This document shows, piece after piece, positions 10,801-20,068 of a stretch of DNA of 64,000 nt. Position 1 is the first letter of the stretch. Each line of letters opens with the position of its first letter. Where the stretch lies: positions 15,212,069 to 15,276,068 of the forward strand of contig OZ038463.1 of assembly GCA_964036295.1 (NCBI GenBank), given 5' to 3'. The notes beneath the pieces are model-generated. The model saw only the letters and a program-made list of their open reading frames with translations, ran no database searches and was not told where the DNA came from. This DNA is from Plumapathes pennacea (lineage: Eukaryota; Cnidaria; Anthozoa; Antipatharia; Myriopathidae). The position numbers and the translations under genes are program-made.

Positions 10801-12642
10801 TTATAAAAGATTTAAAAAGGATCTTAAATTTGTCTGACTTCTAAGGTCATTCGATAGGTTATTCCAGAGAACCGCCCCTCTATAATGGAAGCTATGTTTC
10901 CCTGCTTCAGTGTGTGGTCTTGGTACAAATATGTTATATGATGAGTTTCTTAAATTATAGCAATGTACAGAGTTTGTACTATCAAAGATTTGGGTCAAAT
11001 AGTTTGGTACAATTTCATTAATTGACTTGTACATTAATATAGCTAACTGTTTTGACCTTCCTGTCCCAAGATTATCCCACTTTAGTTCATCCAGTATGTC
11101 AACTGACCGCCTATCATAATTTGAGAGGGTCACCACCCTGGCAGCTCTGTTTTGGAGGGTTTGTAGTTTGTCAGCCATCCCTTTCGCACAGCTTCCTCAT
11201 ACTGAACTACAGTAATCGAAATATGGTAGTACAAGAGAGCTGTACATCGTGAGTAATGTATCATATGGTACAAGATGTCTGACACGCCTTAGAGCTCCAA
11301 TCCCCCCTGATGCTTTCTTTAAAATTTTGTCTAGTTGCTCCTTCCAAGTTAATGATTGGTCTATCTCAACTCCTAGATAATTATATGTTGTTTCCCTTAG
11401 CAGGGGTTTGTGATCTACCAGTACTTGAAACTGATGCTCAAGATGCTTTATCTTATATTGACTAGCTATTATCATATATTTTGTCTTGACCACATTCAGG
11501 CTCAGTTTATTTGCTTTTAGCCATGTATGTACTTTGCATAGGTCATGATTCATCTGTTGTTCTAGTATTTTCTCGTCTGAGTTTGCGATAGTTAAGCTAG
11601 TATCATCTGCATACATCCGTACTTTAGAGTAGAGATCACAATTTGGAAGGTCATTTATATAGATTATAAAGAGTAGCGGACCAAGGATAGAACCTTGGGG
11701 TATTCCACATTTTATTGTACAGCTATCTGACAGCACACCATCAACAAAAGTTTTTTGTTTTCGTTCTGTAAGGTATGAAGCAAACCAGTTTAGGCTTGCT
11801 TGGTCGACACCATAAAGTTTCAGTTTACCTAACAGAATTTTGTGGTCCATGGTGTCAAAGGCCTTTTTTAGGTCCAGAAAAATAACTCCGTTTAGAAGAC
11901 CCTTATCTATATTTTGGTACCAGTCATTTGTGGCATCTAGTAGAGCCGTCAATGTGGAATGTAGGGGTCGGAAACCTGATTGTGAATCTGTAAGTATGCC
12001 ATGTTCTGTAAGATAACTGTAAAGTTGGTTAAAGATAATCCTTTCTATGAGCTTAGTGACAGCTGGCAGAACTGAAATAGGTCTATAATTATCTGGAATG
12101 CACTTCTTATCATCTTTGTATAATGGTGTCACTCTAGCAATTTTCCAATCATTTGGGAAGGTCATAGTTCTAATAGAAAGGTTAAATAAAAAGGTAAGAG
12201 ATGGGGCTATTATTGTGTCTGCCTCCTTTAACAGCCTAGTGCTGATACCATCTAAACCGCAAGCTTTATTTGTTGGTAGAGCTTTTATCAACTCAATAAC
12301 CTCTGTATTTGATGTCTCTTTAATACTGAAGGAGTGTTCAGTAGGAGTGATATAGTTTGAGAACTGCCTTGAAGAGGGTGGCAGTCGAGAAGCTAGCTTT
12401 GGCCCAATTTCAGTAAAATGGGAGTTTAGAGCATTACTGATTTCCTCTGGGGTAGTATGGTTTATATCATTATATATGATATTTTTAATAGATATTGTAT
12501 TAACTCTGCTGCCCAGTAAGTTATTAATGCCTTTCCATGTTTGTTTTATATTCTTAGAATTTTCTCTGAAGTACAAATTATAGTATTCCTCTTTAGCAGA
12601 TTTAATACTATAATTGACTCTATTTTTAATATGTTTATACTC
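10801..12642 (-). pseudogene. reverse transcriptase part of the non-LTR element (premature stop)
   Basis: RT motifs appear in order: YRPISVLPAVTKLIERIIF, then SGFRPLHST, then FLDLKKAFDTMDH (motif A Asp), GIPQGSILGPLLF (motif B) and MYADDTSL (motif C, catalytic DD). A C-terminal region ending NLRSFLNLL follows, with its stop at 10801-10803. The frame from 12642 is open to a TGA at about 11197. It then continues in the same frame as GSCAKGMADKLQTLQ, so one point stop separates the two halves. In related elements a Trp is usual at this position. The N-terminal linker to the endonuclease is cut at 12642 by the inserted DNA element. Confidence 0.9.
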
Positions 12643-12699
12643 CCCTTACCAAACGTTTAATATGGGTAATACATTGGCTTAATATGGGCCACATATGTC

Positions 12700-12709
12700 C
12701 CATATATGG
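12700..12709. promoter_or_regulatory. perfect CArG-box palindrome (CCATATATGG)
   Basis: Matches the SRF/MADS consensus CC(A/T)6GG exactly. Four further perfect sites sit in the same element at 14597-14606, 14704-14713, 14811-14820 and 15034-15043. Whether SRF binds here is inference; the motif itself is directly visible. Confidence 0.5.
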
Positions 12710-12876
12710 TAATGATATGGGTCCTAGAATTTAAATACGGATTTCATATGGGCACCATTTTCGATATATGGGGAAAACATGGGTAAGAAAATGTGAGTCA
12801 GTGATGCATGGGTAAAATATGGGAATGAAGCTTCCCATGCACTTCCCATATTTATCTGAATCTATGGGAAAATACA

Positions 12877-13255
12877 TTATATGGACAAAATATGGGTAAC
12901 AGCAACCCATACATTTTCCATATTATTTCATCTCAATTACAGAGATATTATATGGGCAAAATATGGATAACAACAACCCATACATTTCCCATATTATTTC
13001 ATCTCAATTACAGAGGACATTATATGGGCAAAATATGGGTAACAACAACCCATACATTTCCCATATTATTTCATCTCAATTACAGAGGACATTATATGGG
13101 CAAAATATGGTTAACAGCAACCCATACATTTCCCATATTATTTCATCTCAATTACAGAGGACATTATATGGGCAAAATATGGTTAACAACAACCCATACA
13201 TTTCCCATATTATTTCATCTCAATTACAGGGGACATTATATGGGCAAAATATAGG
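12877..13255. repeat. 72-bp tandem array, about 5 copies
   Basis: The landmark tatgggcaaa recurs at 12951, 13023, 13095, 13167 and 13239, an exact 72-base period. Each unit contains attatatgggcaaaatatgg, then aacccatacatttcccatat and catctcaattacag. The repeated frames here encode nothing recognisable. It lies near the left end of the TIR element and is probably a subterminal repeat block. Confidence 0.95.
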
Positions 13256-14552
13256 TAACAAAAGCCCTTGCAAGCTGAAATGTAAATGTCTGTGTTTACA
13301 CCATGTATGTGACAGGACTGCAACAATATAGTTCAGTCACACAAGTAGTCATTAGCGGAAGTGTTTCAGTTTATTATTCTGTTCATCAGTTCAGTCACAA
13401 GAAAGTTGACATCAAGTATCTTGACATTTAATTGCTGCACTAACCTCGATCACCCGTATGGTAAATTTATAGTCTCACTCAGGAATCAAAAGGCAGTCAA
13501 TTTTTGCGAGCGTAATGGCAATTCCTCGCAGTTCCATGTATTTACACATCCTTGGCTTCTTTGGTGCAACGGTTTACAGTGACATTTCAAGTTCCTGCAG
13601 TGGAGTCTTCGAAATATTTCAAAATGTCTTCCAAGTTCCAATACGGTACATGTGCAAACAGCTCCAGCACGAATAGTATTCATCACACAGTTTTCATGTG
13701 GAAGATACTCCTCCAAACATGGCCAAAGGAACAAACTCTCGCTGGAAAGTGATGTAATCTTGTGGTAAACTCCATAGATTTAGTTAAAAGCCTTGGAAAA
13801 CTGCACAAACACTCGATCGACACGCAACGTAAAAACGTCATAGAAAATTACCGAGTGGACACTGGAAACCAGTCACATGTTGCATTTTGACCAATCAAAA
13901 TCACAGAATCGTGAAGCGGGAAAATCGGTGCGCGGATGTACATTTTCAGTCGAGAGCCGGACAGAAGTGCAGTTTTCTTTCATTGCAGTGTACTTTGAAG
14001 TTATTACAAGCCTTTTGCACTGGTTTTGACCGATTAGGAAAGATGGAAAAGATAACAAAAGGACTAGGAACTTGAAAGGAGATAAGAGCCTGGAAAATTC
14101 ACTGGCAAGGAAAGGAAAAGAGATGGATTGTGCTAGTGCAAAATTCAGCAAAAAGCTAAGGTCAGGCAAAATCTATACCTGAATATTTTTACTGTTGACT
14201 ATTTGAATCTTGACAACTATAAACAGTGAGAATGATGCATGTATTGCATACAATCATTTTTTGATAGCTTACTTGTTCAGGATGAATTGTAAATTTTATA
14301 TGCAGAGATTAAACTTTGCATTTTAAAATGTTTGAATAAAAAAACCGTTGGTCAAAATTATTGCAAATCTGTGATGTTCAGCTTCCATTTGAACGAGTTG
14401 CAATGTTTAACTAGATTTTATAGGTCAAATGTATGCAGGTAGCTATTCCCATTTTGTGAAGTCCATTATAGTCAATGATCCTAAGGAGTGACTCAACCAC
14501 ATTTTCCAGGCTTGAATGCATCACCCATACTTTCCACATATATGGGTTCATG

Positions 14553-14905
14553 GCAAAATACGTATTAATCCCATATTAAGATTGTCCACATTTTCCCCAT
14601 ATATGGTTTTAACATGGGAATCTCTCATTTACCCACATATGGGTGAAATATGGATTTTGGCGAAATACGTATTAATCCCATATTAAGATTGACCATATTT
14701 CCCCCATATATGGTTTTAACATGGAAATTTCTCATTTACCCACATATGGGTGAAATATGGATTTTGGCGAAATACGTATTAAACCCATATTAAGATTGAC
14801 CATATTTACCCCATATATGGTTTTAACATGGAAATTTCTCATTTACCCACATATGGGTGAAATATGGATTTTGGCGAAATACGTATTAATCCCATATTAA
14901 GTGCA
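14553..14905. repeat. 107-bp tandem array, about 3.3 copies
   Basis: The landmark cgaaatacgt recurs at 14661, 14768 and 14875 (period 107), with a diverged first copy near 14555. Each unit holds one perfect CCATATATGG palindrome, plus catttacccacatatgggtg and ggattttggcgaaatacg. It lies near the right end of the TIR element. Confidence 0.95.
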
Positions 14906-15067
14906 AAGAGAGCTCCAGTTGCACAAAAATATGGCCATACATTTATCAAGTATGGCTTAAACATGGCCATGTAAATGCCATAAAAGAACCATATTGTGCC
15001 CATATATATTTCCATATGAAACCCATATCAGGCCCATATATGGTCCATACTACTTTTTTGGTAAGGG

Positions 15068-15991
15068 CAACCAACTGTTTCCTGTATTGAGCCTTTTAGC
15101 TATCCTCTTTATCTTATCCCTTTCAAACATGTCGAGGCTTTTAAGTTCTGATGTTAACCAAGGGGTTGGCTTGGCTCGTACCCTTTTGCGTCTTAGTGGA
15201 GCATGATGGTTACAAACAGAAAGGAAAGTTTCTTTCCATGTTTGCCAGGCAAAATTGGGATCGTTGTAATTTTCTATATTTTCCCATGGGATCAACATAA
15301 GATCCTCCCTAAATCTATTTTGATCAAAGTTTCTATATTGTCTTGATTCAATGATCTTAGGACTCGACTTCAGGGACGGTATTTTTCGTATAGCATATAT
15401 TAGATTATGATCACTGATACCAATCTCTGATACTCCATGATGAGAAAATTTCGCAGTTTCATTTGTCAAAAAAAGGTCTATTGTGGTAGATGTCTCTTTT
15501 GTGACTCGTGTTGGCTGTCTTATAAGCTGCTGGTATTGGAGAGTATTGCATATTTCAAGTAATCGTGATGTATGGTGGTCATAGGGAGTGGCACTAACAT
15601 CGCAGTTTAAATCACCAAGAATGTTAACTTCAATCTCTTGTGATTCTAGTTTTTCTAGGAGGCACTCAAATGTGTCCATCAAATTTATTTGTGAGCTTGG
15701 GGGCCTATACCATGTTGCAATTAAGAAGGGTTTGGCTTTTGGTTTCTTGATTTTAACACAGAGCCATTCCAGGTCTAGCCCACTCAGAGTTAGTGTGTTA
15801 TCACAATCGTAATCAATAACATTCCTGATGTATAGTGCCACGCCCCCTCCATTTCTATTTCGGTCCTTTCTTTCAAGCACATAGCCGGGTATACTCATTT
15901 CTTCGCTACTAATACTGTTATCCAGGCGGGTTTCATTTATAGCAAGAACATCCACTGGTTTAGTGAGCATATAATAATAGTGGAACTCCAA
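15068..15991 (-). pseudogene. endonuclease domain of the non-LTR element
   Basis: An APE-type endonuclease with VDVLAINETRLD (metal-binding Glu), GGGVALYIRN, ATWYRPPSS, VNILGDLNCDV (active-site Asp/Asn), TTIDLFLTN and GISDHNLIY (catalytic Asp-His). The domain is near complete. Its expected N-terminus is lost or diverged upstream of 15985. Read-through into the inserted DNA element gives a false end (WLPLPKK) at 15050. The true downstream continuation resumes at 12642. Confidence 0.9.
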
Positions 15992-17130
15992 CTGCTGGCG
16001 AACCTTGTTGGCATAAATTACTTCAATCTCACAAGGTTTTCTGATATTTTTATCCGATTTTGTCTTCTAAACAAACCAATTCGGTTACTCAGTCCTCTTG
16101 AATCTATCCGCCATTTTGAAATCAATCGTGCCGCTTTCGGCCGCGTGAGATTGGGACTAGAAAATAACAAATGTACCCATTTGTATGGGAAGAGTTTGAT
16201 ATGCTTGTCAGTTTTTATCACTTATTCATATCGTTCATACTAACTTGTACACAGAAACATGTTGATACAGGATTTTTGTATGAAAAGAAAGACTGAGATA
16301 AAAGTTGCGAAAGACGCGTTCCAGAGCGAGTTGCGTGCGGGTTTTCAGGACGTTTATCTGTTGGAAGGCGTAAAAAAGGTGTGAATTTCTAATAGACGTA
16401 TATGAAAGGGTTACCATTTCACGGGCGAGCCTCCACGTCTAAAAATTCGCTCCACTGCGATACGGCGCATGTATTCCTCATAATTGTTCCAAAATATTTA
16501 GTGATGTGTTATATTCCTGGCCAGAGATACTCTACAGCGACGCGTCGCATGTAACCCTCATAAATTAACTGCTCCCTGACTTCAAACAGTCGCAGTGCTG
16601 AGTGGTTTTCTATGGATGGTAGTTATCAAGCGATCACGCGACCGCAACACCCTGGTTGACTCCAGAAATGAATCCCACATGAAAATGAAGGAGGTGGTCG
16701 TCGGAAATTTTTGTTTTGACCTCTAAGATGAAATGGGCGCGGCTCGAGCTTATTTTGATTCCTAAAAGGTAAAAGTAGAAGTATAGGAATACAATAATGT
16801 TTATTTGACTGAAACCAGACCTCTAAACGGTACCACGTCACATAAAAATGTCAGCTTTTCATGGTGAGCACCCTAAGCGGTACCAAAATCCGTGATTTTG
16901 ACTCAGAGTTCCGACGAGCGTCCCCTTCCTTTCTTATATGGGACTAACCCCCTCCTCCCTCGGGAGTTTTAACATGTTTTGGGAAGAAAAACATTATAAT
17001 TTAGACCACAAGCATCGATTTCAGATGACCACAAGCGTGACACACAGCTCTATTGTCACGGGGTGTTCAAATGTCCATAGTTCCCGATAGAGACTTCGTA
17101 TCGACCCAGAATTTTGCCGTAAATGCTTAA

Positions 17131-17653
17131 AGTGCCTATAAGCCTTCAGACGTTACGTTTTTATATGAAAGTAGGAAGTAATCTAAACAACTTATGGCCA
17201 AAGAAACTCCACTCCGAAGCGTTTTTTTATATTTTTCCGCCCGGCAAACATGCGATTTTGACCGCCATTTTGAATCTGACCGCGCAAAGTTTTTCGATCG
17301 AGAGCCTGGGTTATGACGTCAGAAGAGGGATTCGTTTCTTGCCAAACAAAACTTTCACACAGATTTTGCAGTTGGCGAGGTGAGAATTATGCCTCATAGA
17401 TGTGTTGTCGAGAATAACGTAACCAAGGGAAAAAAAACAACTAAGGCAAAGAGACGCCAAAGCGATGCCAGTCCCTTCTCTGACGTCACAGACCCAGTCT
17501 CCCATGTCGCTCGGTCAAGATTTCGGAATTCTGAATTCAACCGCGTGAAAAAAGTATAAGAACGCTTCGGAACGGAGTTTCTTTGAGTATAAGTTGCTTA
17601 GATCACTTCCTACTTTCATATAAAAACGTAACGTCTGAAGGCTTATAGGCACT
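17131..17653. mobile_element. piggyBac-like (TTAA) MITE, 523 bp
   Basis: Terminal inverted repeats of about 48 bp match exactly, and imperfect pairing continues to about 90 bp. They start AGTGCCTATAAGCCTTCAGA on one end, with the reverse complement on the other. TTAA flanks both sides, at 17127-17130 and 17654-17657. The duplicate locus at 21917-21930 reads aaatgcttaacacatt with a single TTAA and no insert, which is a clean empty site. There is no transposase. TTAA duplication is the signature of piggyBac-type transposases, though the termini do not show the common CCY start. Confidence 0.92.
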
Positions 17654-18963
17654 TTAACACATTATAATCTTGAAACTGTCAGTGTATCAGGCTTGTAGGA
17701 TGCGTATCTTCTGAGACTTTTGATGATGCCATTATCTAATTTTTGTACACAAAATGCTCTTTCAGAATCCGTGAAAAATAGACATGATTTAAACATTACC
17801 CGAAATGCACAAACTTAGATTTAGTAACTGTTTAAAGTCAGGGAGCAGTTAATATTATAAAGAATATTATCAAGCGTGTTCTTTGGTTGGAGATGGCTAT
17901 GGAACAGGACTGAGATGTCGAGCTATGCTGCCAGAGCGGGCACCGGACTGCGCATGACTTAGCGCGTATGAGTCTACTAATCGTGTTGACATTTAGCGCC
18001 ACAGAGCATTCGAGACCCTTGCTGGTTCAAAGTTAAAGTTTGCTGTGTTCCAAATCTATATCTCTATCTATTTATATCGAACGCACCCTAAAAGAGGAAG
18101 ATGTCCTCCAGAGAAATGTTTTAACTCTCGTTGGATGGCTGCCAAGCGCCCCAGAGGAATTAAGCACAAATGAGACAATACACTTTGATCAGAAAAAGGC
18201 AAGCACAGTTAGTTGTGACAGATCCGAGGGGATATGTGTATATTGTAGAGCGGCAGGGTACTTCAAATTTCATTAAGCCCTTTTCGTCTAGCTATGCATA
18301 GAACTGAGTAATCCCGCCCTCTCAAATCCAAACACCGAGCAGATCCCCCGCCCCGAAATCCTCCGCCTCATCCTCCATCCCCCGGCTCAACCAGGACACA
18401 GAAACGCAGATAAAAGTGGCTCACCCTTTAATTAAGGTGCTCTCAGTGCAAACATTAAATACATACGCACGGCGAAATCAATGAAGAACAGCCGAAGAAA
18501 CGGCAATGAAACTAAGTATCAAGAAATCATATCAGTCAACTGTATATAAGATGAACACAGCTTATTTGATAGAATCAGTGACTTGTAAAACTTTGCATAA
18601 TTCACTGAGTAATGAGTTGCTCCGCGTTATTATACCCAGGGCTCGGAGATTAACTAAAGTTATCTCTCAACTTCTTGATCAGCAAACTGGTAGAGCTTTT
18701 ATCAAAAACTAACTAAAACCTTGTTTAAAACGAGGAAATTAGCTGCATTGGCGATTTCGTGTTGTAAACGAAACTTTCTCATCTTCAGGCCTTAAAATGC
18801 CACACAAGTTTAGACCTTATTTACGATCAATTAAAGGAGCTTAGAACAACCGGGCCTACAAAAAAGTAAATCATTATAGATACGTCAAAGTTCAGTGGTA
18901 CAAACACGGATCGAGTCAAGTGTCAAAAATCCTTTCAGTGGCGATCATAAATCTCTGATCAGG

Positions 18964-19210
18964 TTACTGATCCGGCGGATGTGTCACACAATCTCCTTGT
19001 TTTGGATCCAGAATTTCTCCGACAAGGTGGAGTATGGCTCTACCATAGGCACTATCTTCTACAGGCAAGTCATGTGATGTCAACTCATACCATGTGATAA
19101 AGTCGTTCTCTCGACAGAACTCGTTCATTTCTTCTGCGCCCCCGAACATCTTCTCTGATCCAACCCCGTGGAATGTTGCACAAGGTGAATATTTTTGGAT
19201 AATGTCTTTC
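18964..19210 (-). pseudogene. truncated Rab32-like pseudo-GTPase fragment
   Basis: The minus-strand frame from about 19170 to the stop at 18964 matches the last 60-66 residues of the gene at 23221-23982. It has FCRENDFITWYELTSHDLP, EDSAYGRAI and GEILDPKQGDCVTHPPDQ. Upstream, about 45 bases present in the intact copy are missing. A short matching stretch (KDIIQKYS equivalent) then ends at 19210, where an unrelated repeat begins. It is a dead 3' fragment left by the segmental duplication and a later insertion or deletion. Confidence 0.9.
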
Positions 19211-19211
19211 G

Positions 19212-19311
19212 TTTATCATGAACGCTTTGCTTGCATGCCCTTCAACTCTCGCCTTTCAGGAGCTCGAAACTTGCTGAATTCTTATTTCGATTTCATAGAC
19301 GGAACGTCATC

Positions 19312-19346
<35 letters not shown>

Positions 19347-19383
19347 TCGAAGATAAATTTCATATCTCCGCGCGCCCATGTGT

Positions 19384-19454
<71 letters not shown>

Positions 19455-20042
19455 CTTTACATTTCTTATCTATTTTTTTTTTTTTTTTGCTTTTGTTTCA
19501 GCGATAGCCATCATACTAATGAAATTTGCATGACATTCATTCATTTTTCATACTATTTTTAAAAGTACTATCGAACCAAACGTAAAAAAAAAAACAATAA
19601 ATAAGAAAACTCACCACGGTATCAATTGTTGTGAGATTTCTGTAACCACTAAATGACGCACTAAGTGACACGTTATGCGCTCGACCGGTGTGTTCTGTTG
19701 GTGTAGATATAGACAAAAATATATAAAGAGAATTTATTATATCCATCAATGCCACGTAATCATGGTAATATTTTTCTTGTTCCTAGCGTAAGGGTTAGAC
19801 GTAGTTTTGTCACACTCTAAACATCTCTGTTGCACTTTCTGTGAATAGTTGGTTGAATTCATGTTTTGATTCTAGAGGTATAAGGTAATTTGTCAGACCA
19901 TTTGCCTACATATCGATAACTGGGCACGTCGAAAACTTAGTCTGTTGACGAAAGTGTCGTGGACATAATACGACACCTTTCAATAAATGCCATAAATATG
20001 AAGGAAGTCAGGCCATTCGCCCATTGATCAAAGAAAATAAAA
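19212..20042. repeat. dispersed repeat R, copy 2
   Basis: Colinear with 7852-8563. It sits between segmental copies A1 and A2 and interrupts the truncated pseudo-Rab gene. It contains the 19313-19452 microsatellite cassette as an insertion relative to copy 1. Confidence 0.8.
19313..19452. mobile_element. (TA)n - 45-bp core - (CT)n(TA)n cassette
   Basis: Within repeat R copy 2, the sequence after catcataat is replaced by (TA)n, then a core cactcgaagataaatttcat continuing to the ccgcgcgcccatgtg block, then (CT)n and (TA)n. Copy 1 has none of it. The core matches the right arm of the hairpin at 50240-50278, which is also followed by (CT)n(TA)n. Confidence 0.6.
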
Positions 20043-20068
20043 TGCTTCATTTCGCAAAAAAAGAAGTC

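Larger units (their letters stand above)
12643..15067. mobile_element. 2.4-kb non-autonomous TIR element inserted in the retrotransposon
   Basis: It is bounded by short terminal inverted repeats: CCCTTACCAAA at 12643-12653 and TTTGGTAAGGG at 15057-15067. The interior is rich in atatggg/cccatat motifs near both ends. It carries a 72-bp tandem array on the left and a 107-bp array on the right, plus a unique middle (13260-14500) with no transposase-like frame. Removing 12643-15067 joins the two retrotransposon halves in frame with the family's usual W-x-x-Y-K spacing. That proves it is an insertion and suggests no target-site duplication was made. The superfamily is unknown. Confidence 0.85.
10620..16150 (-). 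mobile_element. CR1/L2-like non-LTR retrotransposon, split by a DNA element and inactivated
   Basis: The minus strand encodes an apurinic-like endonuclease followed by a reverse transcriptase, ending in an (ATT)n tail at about 10620-10660. A microsatellite-type 3' tail and the EN-RT order fit the CR1/L2/Rex part of the Jockey group. The coding region is interrupted by the 12643-15067 element and by an in-frame stop near 11197. The 5' end is uncertain: endonuclease similarity fades upstream of about 15985, and the segmental duplication begins at 16201, so the 5' limit of 16150 is approximate. Confidence 0.85.
16201..19210. repeat. segmental duplication, copy A1
   Basis: Colinear with 20069-23503 (A2). 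Identity is high across caaaatatttagtgatgtg, gttgactccagaaatgaatc and the 18000-19190 region. A1 carries a 523-bp TTAA-flanked MITE that A2 lacks. A2 carries about 950 bp (20305-21252) and a long poly-C that A1 lacks. A1 ends at 19210 inside a truncated copy of the pseudo-Rab gene. Frames shared by both copies (such as 18040-18276 and 22305-22577) are not supported as genes, because the DNA itself is duplicated. Confidence 0.9.

Noticed and set aside
12877..13255. Possible CRISPR-like array
   Set aside because: Units are contiguous and near-identical over the full 72 bp with no variable spacers, and the genome is eukaryotic.
12892..13331. Repetitive frames in the 72-bp array (YISHIISSQLQ-type)
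   Set aside because: Tandem non-coding repeats inside a transposon. Two frames are open at once and neither has a start context or domain.
18040..18276. 78-residue frame conserved at 22305-22577
   Set aside because: Conservation is explained by the segmental duplication. The C-termini differ by frameshift and no domain is present.
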